Assembly: GCA_015501605.1 (NCBI GenBank)
Contig: JADNRZ010000025.1
Span: 496,001 to 560,000, forward strand
Length of the DNA: 64,000 nt
Direction: 5' to 3'
From: Panaeolus papilionaceus
Taxonomy: Eukaryota; Basidiomycota; Agaricomycetes; Agaricales
Part shown: positions 23,541-44,012 of the stretch, piece by piece
How positions within the stretch are numbered: the first letter of the stretch is position 1
How the letters are laid out: each line of letters starts with the position of its first letter
Notes under the pieces: model-generated
The model's database searches: none
What the model was told of the DNA's origin: nothing
Seen by the model: the letters and a program-made list of their open reading frames with translations, nothing else
Translations under genes and position numbers: made by a program

Positions 23541-24513
23541 TTATCCCTGATCCATCTCGTCGTCGCCTACCTCTTGCGCGTTGTTCCACCAGGCGACAGG
23601 TCCCAGACCTTGTTCAGCAATGGAACACTAAAAATCGTCAGTCAAGGTTTTGACAGAGTAAGAGTGTAGATGACTTACACAAACGACGTAAGGAGCTCTC
23701 TTTGGCTCACGCTTAACCTGGACACCCTCTGTTGCTTTCGGTGGCCCAGGCTCATCATCATAGAATTCATCCGACTCGACACGGATGCGCACGACTTCTC
23801 CCTGGTCGATATACATCCTATCACTAGTTGGCGTTTCAAGTAGCTCGGTTTTGGTGGTTAGCTCCGAATCCGGAATCCAGAAGTGCGCACGTTCATTTGG
23901 ATCACTAGAGGCGTGTCACGGTGAGTCGTTGCAGGATTTGACACCGTGATTGAAGGGTTGTTGACATACAATGCAGAGGGTTGGGGGAGGTATGCGGCAG
24001 GGATGTATAGGTCGTCGAAGAAACCAAGGGTCACTAGGTGAGGCAGCGCCTTCAATAACAGTATTTCAAGTCATGACCAAGATCACGCACATCTAATACC
24101 ATCCTCGTCGGACGACTTTACTTTGCCAATGATAACCTCTGAAGTAAAAGGTCGAAACACGACCATACGGAACACAACTATAAGGGTTCTTTCAAATTAT
24201 ATCCAGTTCCTCAATGAGAATTTTAACACAACACAACATACCTTTATACCACAGAAATCCATCTCCGTACCTGACCTTCCCCTCTCCTGCTTGTTTAAGG
24301 TCGAAAACGCAAATACACAGCCCGACGTCGTGTAGGACTCTATTGGCATACTTTTTGTTTAATTCTGATACGAGCGCATCTTCAGCAGGTGCCCCGAAGT
24401 TACTAGGGTGAATAGCAACTGTGTCCTATAAACCATACAACCATGTCAGCCAGCTTTATACTTCAGTTCATGATACCACAACCATTTGCCTTGATTTCTG
24501 AGAGACAAAACAT
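23541..24513 (-). CDS. RPC25: RNA polymerase III subunit RPC8 (RPC25)
   Basis: Six exons (24513-24490, 24425-24242, 24177-24091, 24033-23970, 23904-23679, 23627-23541) join in frame to 223 residues, the usual size. The start MFCLSEIKDTVAIHPSNF matches the conserved opening. The segments LNKKYANRV, DVGLCICVFDL, FRPFTSEVIIGKVKSS, LTLGFFDDLYIP and the end GLGPVAWWNN follow in the order of RPC25, the Pol III homologue of RPB7 that forms the stalk with RPC17 and helps start transcription of tRNA and 5S genes. The RPB7-like N-terminal and S1-like OB C-terminal domains are both present. The first intron must begin with GC (24489-24488), a GC-AG intron, to join MFCLSEIK to DTVAIHP. It diverges from the carrier gene at 24889. 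Confidence 0.9.
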
Positions 24514-24888
24514 GATTGTCGTGGTCGAGTCACTGTTAGTACAGATGTGGTATGGTATTACGGAGCAGCCGCAGAAATAGCTCAAAGGACTTATGAATCC
24601 ATGAAAGGATGTTATTTGGAAAAAAGCAGAGTCAACACCGGTGATGGTTGGCCGGAAAGATAACGGAGGTTGCATCTTATCTTATCTTGAGTTACATTCT
24701 CATCACGTGCTATTACTCCAGAATTTTTACTGACGCGGAATTGGAAATTAGCTTTGCTTCCTTCCCTCGTCGTCCTAGCTTGGCGGTGTCTCCGTCTTCT
24801 ATCTTTTATTTCTTTTATTTCCGTATTTTTATCAGGTTTTTTAAACTTTAGAAACCTTTTATTTCTATTCATTTCCAAAATCTCAAAC
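24514..24888. promoter_or_regulatory. Shared divergent promoter RPC25/RIM2
   Basis: 375 bp separate the start codons of the divergent RPC25 and RIM2-type genes, so both promoters must lie here. The part nearest the carrier start is rich in T and C on the plus strand. No TATA box is evident. Confidence 0.5.
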
Positions 24889-26030
24889 ATGGCGGCGGCT
24901 TCAACATCAAATTCAACGGCTTTGGTGAAACCAAGTCCATGGCTCCATTTCGTGGCTGGAGGGTGAGTAATGACGCGTTTAGGTGCTTAAAATCGTGTAA
25001 TAAATGTTTTTTAATATACAGGTTGGGTGGAATGTGCGGCGCAATCGTGACAAGCCCATTTGACGTCGTCAAAACACGACTACAGTCAGATTTGTTCCGG
25101 CAGAAACATGCTGCTGTAAACATTATGAACAACGGAGGCGCTGTCGTCATGGGTGCACCACGGTCTACTGGACTGCTTTACAACTTCGTTGAAACAGGAT
25201 ATATTATTCGGTATGCCTTCAGCCTGTGCTGCAGAACAATTTGAATTAAAATTGGAATTTCAGTGACATTTATCGCGAAGAATCATTCCGCGCACTGTTT
25301 AAAGGTCTGGGGCCAACTCTCGTCGGCGTAATTCCCGCACGTTCCATCAACTTTTTCACCTATGGCAATGGCAAACGTTTCATTGCCGATAAGTTCAACC
25401 ATGGCGAAGAGAACAGTTACGTTCACCTCACAGCGGCAGCATTCGCCGGCATAGTCACCGGGACAGCGACAAACCCTATATGGGTTGTGAAGACACGTCT
25501 ACAACTCGCTGCTGGAGACAAGAAGGTTTTGGGAGGCAGCTGGGCTTGCATCAAGAGGATTGCGCAACAGGAGGGTATCCGTGGGTTCTACAAGGGTCTG
25601 AGTGCCAGCTATCTTGGCGTTACAGAAGGTACCATTCAATGGGTGCTGTATGAGCGTTTGAAGGCTTTGAGCACAGACAGCCAGAACCCCACGTCGCAGT
25701 GGGCTGGAATGTTGGGAAGTGCTGGTGCTGCTAAGCTCGTTGCGAGCTTAATCACCTATCCTCACGAGGTGCGTCATTTTCTCAAATTTCTTTGTAGATG
25801 TCTGATTTATTTTTCTCTAGGTCCTACGAACTCGACTCCGACAACCAAGTGTCAATGGGGTGATCAAATACACGGGGTTGTGGCAAACTTTGAGACTGGT
25901 TATCGCAGAGGAGGGAACAAGAACGTTGTACAGTGGTCTGAGTGCCCACTTGATGCGTGTCGTCCCCAATGCCGCTGTCATGTACTCCATCTACGAGGGT
26001 GCTCTCTACTGGAGCACCAAAAGGTCGTAG
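24889..26030 (+). CDS. RIM2: Mitochondrial pyrimidine nucleotide carrier (RIM2-like)
   Basis: Four exons (24889-24962, 25022-25210, 25264-25768, 25821-26030) give 325 residues, typical of the SLC25 family. The three repeats carry SPFDVVKTRLQ, NPIWVVKTRLQ and YPHEVLRTRLRQ. The Trp in the second signature and the HE in the third are characteristic of RIM2 of yeast and SLC25A33/36, which exchange pyrimidine (deoxy)nucleotides across the inner mitochondrial membrane for mitochondrial DNA and RNA synthesis. WVLYERLK and NAAVMYSIYEG fit the same subfamily. An insert of about 35 residues follows the first signature, as in RIM2. The start codon at 24889 is followed by an Ala/Ser-rich leader. Confidence 0.92.
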
Positions 26031-26971
26031 ATGATCTTGCGATCCTATCCTATATCCCCCTGCCTTCCCCCCATCCTCCCACACATCTCAGCCAGCTCTG
26101 CTGCATGCGTATGTGCAGGACGACAAAATTTCAAAAGACTCTTGTATGTCTTAGAACTCTGCAGTCATCGCACCGTAACGACAACTCACCATCAACATTA
26201 TGCCTTGCTTTTCTGGCCATTAACGCAACATTGCGCTGTACACGGAGGGCTATACATCCACATCTCGCGGACCGCGAGGCCCGACCGGCCCCACGACCTC
26301 AAACCTTCACATCATCACATCCTCCTGATCACATCCTCCCTGTATTTCCTGTTGATCACTGCCACCACCCCACTCAAATCAAACCCACTGCATGCACTAC
26401 ACCACTTATTATTATTATAGGGTCGTCGACGAGCGTCGTTATGCCACAGCCCATCGTAATCTTCTCCCCATCATTCCCCCAAGAGATCAAGTCATCGACA
26501 TTGCCATATCCCTTCACTAGCTGCATATCGCATAAACCATATCTACATGATACCTGTTAGACATATTTATCATTGCGCTTCTCCTACACCTGTACATACT
26601 CTTGATATTCATGGTTCATGCAAATGCACATGGGTGCACGGAACTGTGTCGCGCTTCATACTACATTACAATAGGGCTTTTTGTTACATGCTTATACATA
26701 CCTTAATCTTCTAGTGTAGAATTAATCTAGTTTTTGGTGTTCAGTTTCTCTCCTGCTTTGTTGCTTTCGAAGTATTTTTCATTACTGACGCTTGCTGCAG
26801 GTGGGAGAAGATGTCATTACGAGAGCCATGTCGGAAAGGTGGCGGTGCCCACTGCAGCACTGGTACACCGTGTAGGACTATATTCGTGCTCGACTCTTTG
26901 CTTTAAACCTTTAAATATGCATCGGGAGCCCCAAATGCTTTCCTTCCTGCAACGAGTTCATTTTGAAAGTC
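26031..26971. other. Spacer between carrier and copy E
   Basis: Pyrimidine-rich plus-strand sequence with a short TTA repeat near 26406-26417. Open frames here are compositional and show no domains. It holds the 3' UTR of the carrier and the promoter of copy E. Confidence 0.5.
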
Positions 26972-28638
26972 ATGGCCCCTCTGGATCAAGATGTTTCGTA
27001 CCTTTTACTTGACCTACGCAATACTGGAGACGACGCTGCGGGCAACTCAGGTCGATCTCTCTGGAGTATCATCTGGGCATGCCTCCTTACATTCTTTGCT
27101 TGTACCTGGGTGGCCATTCACCCGAACGTTCCGCGTGAGGGAGACTCGAGCAAGATAATATTAGCCCGAAGAATTGGGTTCATGCTCTGCATGCTCATCA
27201 TCCCAGAAATGGTCATCTGCTGGGCTTTGCGGCAGTGGCTTTTGGCGACGTACTATGCAAAAAAGTTTGAATGTAGGTAATCTTATTTTCCCAAAAATTC
27301 ACTCCCGCATTGACGAGCTCAGACAACGATAGTGGGATTAGGTGGACACGAATGCATGCTTTCTTCCTCATCATGGGAGGATTTTCGTATTTTTCAGAGA
27401 AAGGGACACTGGAAACGCTAGCGGCAAACAAGCTAACGGACCTTTATGACGATGGCGTGATCGAGTGGCCGACGGTGACCATCGAGCAGATTCAAGATCA
27501 TAGCAAAGCCGACTTCCTCTCAAAGTTTCTCGTCCTTATCCAGACGACTTGGTTCTCTCTTCAGCTCATCGTTCGATTGGCGACTGGTATGTCGACCACG
27601 GAGCTCGAGATATCGACCTTCGCCTATAGCGTTCTTACCCTTATTGTGTATGTCTTATGGTGGGATAAACCATTCGATGTGCGGTCGCACATCGTTGTCC
27701 CTGGGGTGTATTCCCCTATGCCTCGCTTTACCAATACTGTGGTCGGAATTCCAAAGACCGACGGAACGTCTGTCATTCTTTCGATGGAACTGGAAACGTT
27801 CCTTTATTCTCAAAACGACTTGTCAGCGGCCGACAGCTTCGCCTTGTTGCAGCGGGCCCTGGATTCATACCGGTCTATCAATAAGGGGCACCCCTCCGTC
27901 ATCCCCAACACGCCGCATGCGGGTCAGACTCCACCTATCTCACCCTTTCAAGACTGGGACTCACAATGGGAATCAGAGTATGTTCTTCTTTCAATCACAA
28001 AGCCAATGTCTACGACAAGAGGATTTTGGGAGGAGCTTCGGGAGGTATGCAACGCAACCAATCGCCGTAAAGATCGCGGTATCACGCTCAAATTGAATTT
28101 CTGGAGGATTTCGACTTGGTTTCATTTTGTTCTCGAGGCTATGCGTGCTGTCACCCGGGTTCTATCGTCCGTATTCGGCGATCCATTCATCCATTCGCAT
28201 GTCGAATACGGCGGGGATGGAGATATCCCAGAAGATACTCGCAGTGAAGAGTTGTTAACCAGATACCCATGGTGTGGAAGGCTGTTCCGAGGCAATTCAC
28301 AGGCGATTGTCATAGCCCTCGTTGGAAGCATATTCGGTGCAATTCACCTTGTAGCATGGAGCTTCCATTTCCCGACGCTGACAGAGATGTGGCTCTGGCG
28401 GGCATGCTCCCTTGCACTGACACTCCTCCTGCTGATGTTACAGTTGGAACTTGCATCTTTAACTATAGTAAGACACCCCCGTTTGTTGTTAATTTACAGC
28501 GTCCTCTCATTTTCGATGGTCTCCTCATACCCGATTGCGCGTTTCACTATGATTGTCCTGCCTTTGATTTCCCTCCGTGACCCCGCACCTGGTGTATTCG
28601 TGGACATTGCTTGGACTTCCCTCATTCCACATTTTTAA
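26972..28638 (+). CDS. Multi-pass membrane protein, family copy E
   Basis: Two exons (26972-27272, 27323-28638) give 538 residues starting MAPLDQDVSY; an upstream in-frame extension lacks ATG. The motifs are CTWVAIHPNVPRE, IPEMVICWALRQW, the phase-1 intron, HAFFLIMGGFSYFSE, HSKADFLSK, TELEIST, LWWDKPFDVRSH. A variable linker of about 150 residues follows, then a shorter VEYGGDGD segment where other copies have VEKG, IHLVAWSFHFPT, and the end SLRDPAPGVFV-WTSLIPHF. It is the most divergent intact copy and resembles broken copy F most (both carry LDLRNT/LDPRDT-like starts and VARRIG/LARRIG). Function unknown. Confidence 0.87.
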
Positions 28639-28986
28639 ATCATTTACCTCTTCTTCTCCTTTATTCATCAAGCTTACATGACCGAGCTGCGTCTTGACTA
28701 CAATCCATGTTAAAAAATCGTTCTAGGTCATAAGAGTACCAACAGGATAGGAACGAGACCAGAAATATCTTGATCCTGATTCGAGGCCAGGCACTTCTCC
28801 GTGAGCACGAAGTTTGTCACCGGAAAAGAGCATGAGAAGTCAGACAGGAAGTTGATCGATAAACGTTATCGAGTCAAAAGGAAATGTGCACAACTTGACT
28901 ACATTGAAAAGCGGTAAGATAGAGTGTGCTCAATCAGTGGAAGCAGGGGAGACTACTTACCACAAGACAACGCAAGTGTGCGACGA
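28639..28986. other. Convergent 3' spacer
   Basis: About 350 bp between the 3' ends of copy E and the MYND gene; nothing recognised. Confidence 0.5.
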
Positions 28987-30336
28987 CTACCATACAGGAA
29001 CCTGCGTCGGAGCACGATCTATGCATACCTCGTACTCATCTTCGGAGACCCGTTTTGCCCAACGATATATTTTAGGCACTCCGTACTTATTAGCTTCCTG
29101 CAAAGCCAGCCGATAAGAGGAAGGGGAGCTAGTGCTTTTCCAGACCTTGGTAAATGTGCGTTGACGGTCATAAACCAAGATGTCGCCTGCTGTACTACCC
29201 AAGGGAATCTGGAATTTCGCCAAAAACACCTTTCCGTATGAGGGTCCTTCTTCTGGTACAGATGGATCCTGAACTCGTGCGCGAGTATAGCTAGTAAGCT
29301 GATCCTTGCGGTTGAACATGCTTTTGAACATGCCAGGTGGCCCTGGTTCAGAGAAGGCGACTCTATTCCACGTTGCGCCTTTGAGGGAAGTGCACTGTGC
29401 TCGGTGGCTCGGCCAGTCTTCTTTTTGACATGCTTCAACGACGAGATTGAGATTTTGAATGGTTAAACATTGACTCTTTAACATATACTCACCTTTACTG
29501 CAATAAACAACCGAAAGACATCCAACGCAGCGATTCTGTGACTTCTTTCCACACAAAGCGCAGCCAGACTTGTGCGTCAAGCTCCCTAGTTCCCTCATCC
29601 CGATAGATCCAAGGGGAAGAACGACTGAAGCGCGGAAGCCGGCTCGTGCACGGGCTTGCATCGAAGGTACCAAACGCTCGCTGTTTGTATCCCACAAAGC
29701 GAGCAATATCCGCCTCTCCAGATCACTGATGACCACTGGCGTATATCCCACCGGGATTTTCTCAAGGGCATCGCGAGCTGGGAGTTCCTCGTGCTTATAG
29801 TTGATAATAAACATTGGGACCTTCTTATCGACCTTCTGAATAGACACGATCTACGCCAGGAATACCTCAATCTTGAACGCAGCGAACAGGAATAACAATG
29901 AAGAACAAACCCTCAATTCAATTATCCAATCGCTACTTTCGCCCGCAAAATAGACCCGATTTTTTCCCAAGTCCATCGCGTATCCTAGGCCCATGCAGGT
30001 CTGGCGGAGTTCTGTGAAAATGTTCTCCTTGGAAGACCTCGCTCCTTGCTTCAATTGTGATGTAGGAGCGCTCCCTAAGACCACTTCTTCCATGTTAACA
30101 CTATGCATTGCCGTAGTCAGACTTTCACCTCCAGTCCAGTTGGGGAAGGTGTCTGGGTTAAGCTTGGAATTAGGCTTGAGCTCAAGAAGTTCGTCAAATT
30201 GTTGCGAGTAATTCAAGGCTCTAAGTGTGAGCTTTTGAATCTCCTCCAACGGAATTTTAGTATCCTTTGGCAGTTCTGCGCCAAAGGAAGCCAAGACAAT
30301 GATTAGATCTTCTCGGTCAACATGAAGTGGAAACAT
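28987..30336 (-). CDS. MYND-type zinc-finger protein
   Basis: Three exons (30336-29911, 29850-29493, 29432-28987) join in frame to 409 residues. The start MFPLHVDRED is the most likely because the longer upstream frame lacks similarity. A MYND finger begins CALCGKKSQNRCVGC and, across the second intron, continues VYCSKACQKEDWPSHRAQC. This gives the full set of Cys/His ligands for two zinc ions and confirms the splice. MYND fingers bind Pro-containing partner peptides. The N-terminal 240 and C-terminal 130 residues show no domain I recognise. Proteins of this layout are numerous in mushrooms and of unknown role. Confidence 0.8.
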
Positions 30337-31407
30337 GGTGGTCAGCGAACAAGAGAGACGAACACGGGATGTAACAAAGATTCGTCGATGAACGTGATTT
30401 CTGTCACAAATGCACCCTAACACATCCGCGTCACTCAGTCCCTCAACCGCGGCGGCGACAGTTCTGCTGACTGGCACACTTACTTGTCGTCTTTCCTCTA
30501 TTACTGTAGTACCCACTTCGACATCTTTGCCATCAAATTCCGTTCAGTCGCAAACTCGTTTATAATATGTACCGAGAATCGGAAGCCCAACATTGACATG
30601 GGCCTAGTAAGGATGCTGATGTCGCTTCTTGGTACAAAATCATACCTACGACCACACATGTCAATTGCTAACCTAGATCTAATTATGTACATACGCCTGT
30701 GATGCTCCCTAACATCTGTACTTTTGCTTGATTTCAGGGAGCTTTTAGGAATAGTTGACCCTGGCAGACGCGCGATGATAACGATTGCATACATGTGGAT
30801 GCAACGAGGACCTTAGATTAATGCAAAGGTCTATCATGGACTTCACTAGATTGAGAAGGAGTAGGAGTTTATTCAACTCTTTACCAGTGGAAGTTCACCC
30901 ATATATTGTTAAATCATTGGTGCCACCTGGTGGGCATTAAGCGCCCGTAAGGTTCTAGATCTGGAAAGACTGCACACCTGCGCCTCACTATTGTCTTTCC
31001 TTATCCTCGGTGTTGACTCTATACCAACGGGGTACTGCCTCCTTGCATGTCAAATTTTTGTTGTTCAACCTAACATGACAAACGTCCCTAGATCTCAGTC
31101 TTGATCATCGCCGTTAATTTCCCATTATGGGAGGTTGCGAGAATTACACTGAAGGGGGTGCTTAGACTTATCGATGCTATGCCTACCTTTCAGTGTTATT
31201 AATTATCAATGGCTGCCAGACGTCAGCGTTCAATATGGCTCAAATTTGGGCCTGCGTATATAGCCTATATAGTGGTGCGCAGACTACCGTCCAATAGATA
31301 TATATGTAAATAGGGTTCGACTCTTTAAGAGATTTATATTCCTCTCGAAACGTTGCAATTACAGACCATAACCTGCCATTAGCTGTCGCTCTGGAAGAAA
31401 AGGCATA
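30337..31407. other. Spacer before copy F
   Basis: AT-rich spacer; short frames only, none with recognisable motifs. It probably holds the promoters of the MYND gene and of former copy F. Confidence 0.5.
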
Positions 31408-32241
31408 ATGGTACTGCTTTATCATCCCTTTCTGGATCCACGCGACACACATGACGGTCCAGCCTGTGACTCGGATCGCTCCCTTGGGAACATCGTATGG
31501 TCGTGCTCTCTGACACTCTTCGCGTGTACATGGGTTGCTGTCCATCCAGAAGTACCGTCGAGAGACGATCCAGGAAGCACGGTAGTCGCACGCAGAATTG
31601 GGTTGATGCTCAGTATGCTCATCTTTCCAGAGCTCGTCATACTCTGGGCTTTTAGTCAGTGGGTTCATGCAATCCACTATACCCAGAAATTTGCCGGTGG
31701 GTCATTGACATTGTGCGTCGTAAAATGCTAGTGAACCCCAGTGGAGTTCTGAAGACAAGAAAGCGTTCATCTACGAGATCATGTATGGCTTCTTCGCAAT
31801 CTTTTATCGTGAAGGCGTGTCAATGGAACTGTTGCGTCAAGTAGGATCGAACAAGTCCCGTTGCATCAACTGGATCAATTCGAATCTGGAGGTAGAAGGG
31901 AGTATCATAGTCTTGTTCGGGGGATTATTCGGTATAATCCATCTCATCGCATGGGATTTCCATTTCCCAACAACGGCAGAAATGTGGCTTTGGAGGATTA
32001 GCTCCCTTGTGCTCACCGTGTCTCCGTTGATATTCATGCTGTTTGGCCACTTCGTTGACAAGGCCAAGCAGCTAAACAACGCCTCCTTAAGCACATCTTT
32101 CACCGTCCTCGCGCTTCTGTCGTGCATTTTATATGTAATTGCGCGCGTCTTTCTGATAATTCTCTCTCTAGTTTCGCTCCGCGATCTGCCCTAGGTGCTT
32201 TTGTAACCAATAGCTGGACTGCTCTCCTCCCCCACATTTGA
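31408..32241 (+). pseudogene. Membrane protein family, truncated copy F
   Basis: Exon 1 (from 31408) is open with LDPRDTHDG, CTWVAVHPEVPS and FPELVILWAFSQW and ends at a GTGGGT donor in the usual place. The expected start of exon 2 (GGFTYY to KPFDVRSH and the linker) is absent. Homology resumes about 60 nt later at YGFFAIFYREGVS and continues through IIHLIAWDFHFPTTAEMW. The last frame change is near 32190, where SLRDLP hits a stop while GAFV-WTALLPHI continues in the next frame to 32241. So about 280 codons were lost in one internal deletion, plus one frameshift. The ends remain well conserved. Confidence 0.85.
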
Positions 32242-33039
32242 AGCATAGACTTACCATACCAGCATTTCTCTAATTCACTTGAAGTGAAGGGACCGTGGTA
32301 CTAGCTGCTATTTCCTCTGTTTTCTGAGCTTGTTGTGGTCCGTGGATAAGAATTTATGATAAATTTTTGTGCATTTGAGTTGTAAAATTTTAATTTAAAG
32401 TTCAAGGGTTTGTCCTTTCCCCCGGTTCAAATACGCAAACCCTCGAAAACCGCGTTTCTTACCCATACGTTCATAGACCATAACACCTTCTCTTCAATTG
32501 AAAGATAGGACCAACGCAGGTAATTATTTTATGAGAGAGACAGAGGATGAATAAGCCGCTGTCAAGGCCCTCTCATTTACGTATCGTATACAGGAAATGT
32601 ATAACAAGAGTTGAAGAAATTCGGGAGAGCATCCGGGAATCAGATGGTCCCGCAGAGGTTGAAAAGGTGGTGAGGAGAAGGGAAGAGAGTGTGTTCGAGG
32701 TCGAATAAAAGAGCGGAGGTGAAAGTAGGGAATGAAAAGAAGATGAACGGATGGATGAAAGTTAAAGCGCTAAATAAGCGCGTACATACACTATATATCA
32801 TATCATATCGGATGGCAGCGTACAATAAAGATAAAATCAAGGGCGAAATTATAAATGTAAAAAAAATAGCAAGTCCAATCCGATTCCAAATCAGAAGTCC
32901 AACATGTCCGGGGGTTAGATCAATAAGTACCCAACCTTATCCAAGTTCGAGGTATTGTTCAAATTTCGCGTATCAACACGCGCTAATCGTCTCATCTCAT
33001 CTCATCTCATCTAGCCTCGTCTCTAGCCAACTCAGGCAC
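32242..33039. other. Convergent spacer, copy F to GMC1
   Basis: No gene supported. A short tandem run of CTCAT lies near 32994-33011, just past the 3' end of the GMC gene. Confidence 0.5.
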
Positions 33040-37079
<4,040 letters not shown>

Positions 37080-37703
37080 CTATAACGCTGATCCCACCAC
37101 TGCTGTTTCACGGACCAACCAACTCCCGTCTAGCATACCCCTGCCCGTCTCTCGCAAGGACCAAGCTTCGCGATCCAAGCTGTTACGAGCTACCTCGCAA
37201 TCCAGCTTGATGTCTGCGATCAACTCCTCTTCATCAACGTAGTCCCACCTCTCCTCCCGGATAAAACCAGTCAGTAGCACACGCATCTCTGTGTCGTAGA
37301 AGTCCTCCTCGAACTGGTGGAGCACGTGTACCTCGGCCGACCTTTTCTTGTTGCCATAAAACTTGTTGGACATGATTGACATCACCATGGGATATAGGCT
37401 GAACCCCGAATGTGGTGTCCGGGCGGTGTTGCCGTCTAATGATGTCGTCGACGATGCGAAACGTAGGGATGCCCAGCCAAAGTAGACCCCAGACGTGATA
37501 TCAGCGATCCATGGTGTGACTTTGTTGTCAACAGGGAGATTGGCTGTCGGGATGCCGAGGCGTTTGGAGCCACGTCCGTAGCCGCGGATAACTTTGCCTT
37601 CCATCTGCAAAGGGAAGGGTGGTTCTGGTCCCATGGAAGAACCGATGATGAGTGGGCGGAGGCTGGTCAGCTCTGGATTCGGTTGGATGATATAATTAGG
37701 CAT
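37080..37703 (-). CDS. FMN1: Riboflavin kinase
   Basis: A single-exon frame of 207 residues from MPNYIIQPNPEL (ATG 37703) to 37080; the frame runs further upstream but without clear homology. The nucleotide-binding segment GYGRGSKRLGIPTANL has the conserved PTAN. SGVYFGWA and the catalytic Glu in SAEVHVLH follow, with FEEDFYDTEMRVLLTGFIRE closing the barrel. Riboflavin kinase phosphorylates riboflavin with ATP to FMN, the precursor of FAD. Fungal enzymes are monofunctional and of about this size. An insert of about 15 residues between GWA and PMVMSI is a little longer than usual, and the usual MSIGWNPFY region reads MSIMSNKFY. The link to neighbouring FAD enzymes may be chance. Confidence 0.9.
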   Translation of the reverse strand: MPNYIIQPNPELTSLRPLIIGSSMGPEPPFPLQMEGKVIRGYGRGSKRLGIPTANLPVDNKVTPWIADITSGVYFGWASLRFASSTTSLDGNTARTPHSGFSLYPMVMSIMSNKFYGNKKRSAEVHVLHQFEEDFYDTEMRVLLTGFIREERWDYVDEEELIADIKLDCEVARNSLDREAWSLRETGRGMLDGSWLVRETAVVGSAL

Positions 37704-42323
<4,620 letters not shown>

Positions 42324-42585
42324 GTTGAACATGTAAATGTAGAAGAGGAGCTGTCTAGTGCTGTAGAATATTTGCTTTCATGAACTAATATCCAAGACAT
42401 TTTAGTTTGTAGCCGTTGTCAGTGTATGTAGCCATCATACCCATACTTTGCTCGTCCTGTCGTTACTCCGTTTTGGTACCCTTTGGGTTATTCTTCGTTT
42501 GCTTAATCTTTTCATGACAAAGACAATTTACATTTGATTTAAATGATAATAACTACATTAATATTTGCGACATGTCGTGAAGTGT

Positions 42586-44012
42586 TTATCCGTTATTAGA
42601 TACTTTGACCTCATACTTAAATGTAAATAACTTGGACGAAAAGAGAAGTCCGAAATGTGTTTCTCGAAGTTCTTCGAGTTGAGTCTGCAATGAATTATCT
42701 CGCCTCAGAAAGTTGGTGATAACAACTTCGAGGTTGACCTCTCGTAGGCTCTTCCATTGCTTATCTCGCGTCAAGACTCTATCCAGGGCCATCCACTCCC
42801 TTCCGGTCGTACAATTGCAGTCCGTATCGACTGTGACTCGAACGTTGAGGGACGTCAAGACGTTGTCTTCCGCCATACGCTCGAGCGTCGAGCACAATCC
42901 CCCGAATGGGTCATGATATACTCCTTCTATGAACGTGGTCATGGTGAGCCTTCGAAGCGATGCGGTGAATGGCAAGATTATGGTGGCAAAAGCTTGAGAA
43001 TGGTCATTTCTTCTGTCGTAGTCTACCGTCCGATGTACATCCCAAAGAACATAAAAATAAGTCATGACAAAAAAAGAAAAAAACTACTAATCGGCAGCTT
43101 ACCGTCGGTGTTGAGATTAAGTTCCAACTCTTCAATATGGCGGCATCCCTGCACCTGTAGGAGCTCAGACACATCTGTGAAGATTGAAACATCCTCAATG
43201 TCGACTGCCAATGACTTGAGGTGAGGAAATGTATAGATCAATTGGTTATCGGGTCCGGTTAGGAGCAGCGCTCGGATACTACTCTCGACATAATCCGACA
43301 GCTTTAGATGCTCAAGTCTGGTCGCCTTTTGCCGGTTGGTAAGTTCTGTATCTGTGGTGTTCTCCGAGTGGTCGAAAAACCAAGTGGTAGAAAGCTTCAA
43401 GCGCCGAAGATTGATGGAAAATCTCAACTCGTTGATGGGGAAGTGGCCTATGTACCGGAGGGATAACTCTGTGAGGCTACTTGAGTTACTACACAGAAGA
43501 TGATGGAGTGCAGCTCGGAGGGATTTTAAGGGGGCGGGCTGCATTTCTTTCGACGTCGAGGTTATTCGTTCATGTTCAGGACGCATAAAGGACGTCGCAT
43601 GAATATCAAGCACCGTTAGATTTGAGAGCTGCAGCAATATGTCATACAGCTGGGCCTGTAACGCGCCGTCCCTCATCTCGGGTCTCTGTACCTGTAAGCT
43701 GAGGTGACGGATGTGATGAAGCGGCCCTTGATGCTCTGTGAAGAAGGAAACCTGCGCAGCTAATGTTGCGAAGTGGTGGCCGCCTTTCACGGCCTTGGGA
43801 TTTGTGCAAAGCGTCACCCTAAAGAAGATGTGCTTTCTAACTTGTTGAAGACAAAATGGTGACAAGGTGGAAAACTTCTTGACCTGCTCAAGGGACCTTG
43901 CTGGGTCTTCGTTTGGTGATGGTTGCGCCAGAATGTCGATCACCTCCTGAATGATGTCGTTGGGGTTTGGAGCCCTCCCCATCCCAGCGCTTTCATCTAT
44001 TGAAATCGTCAT
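42586..44012 (-). CDS. F-box/LRR-like protein 1
   Basis: Two exons, 44012 to about 43102 and then about 43020-42586 after an intron with a GTAAGC donor. The start MTISIDESAG precedes a degenerate F-box-like region (NPNDIIQEVIDILAQPSP then LEQVKKFSTLSPF and VRKHIFFRVTL), the pattern of mushroom F-box-like proteins where LPxDIIxEI is typical. The rest shows leucine-rich, LRR-like segments (LSNLTVLDIHATSF, LRRLKLST, IEELELNLNTD). Such proteins recruit targets to SCF ubiquitin ligases. In mushrooms they form very large families without assigned targets. The frame could extend upstream to 44132 but that part has no F-box similarity. Confidence 0.7.
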
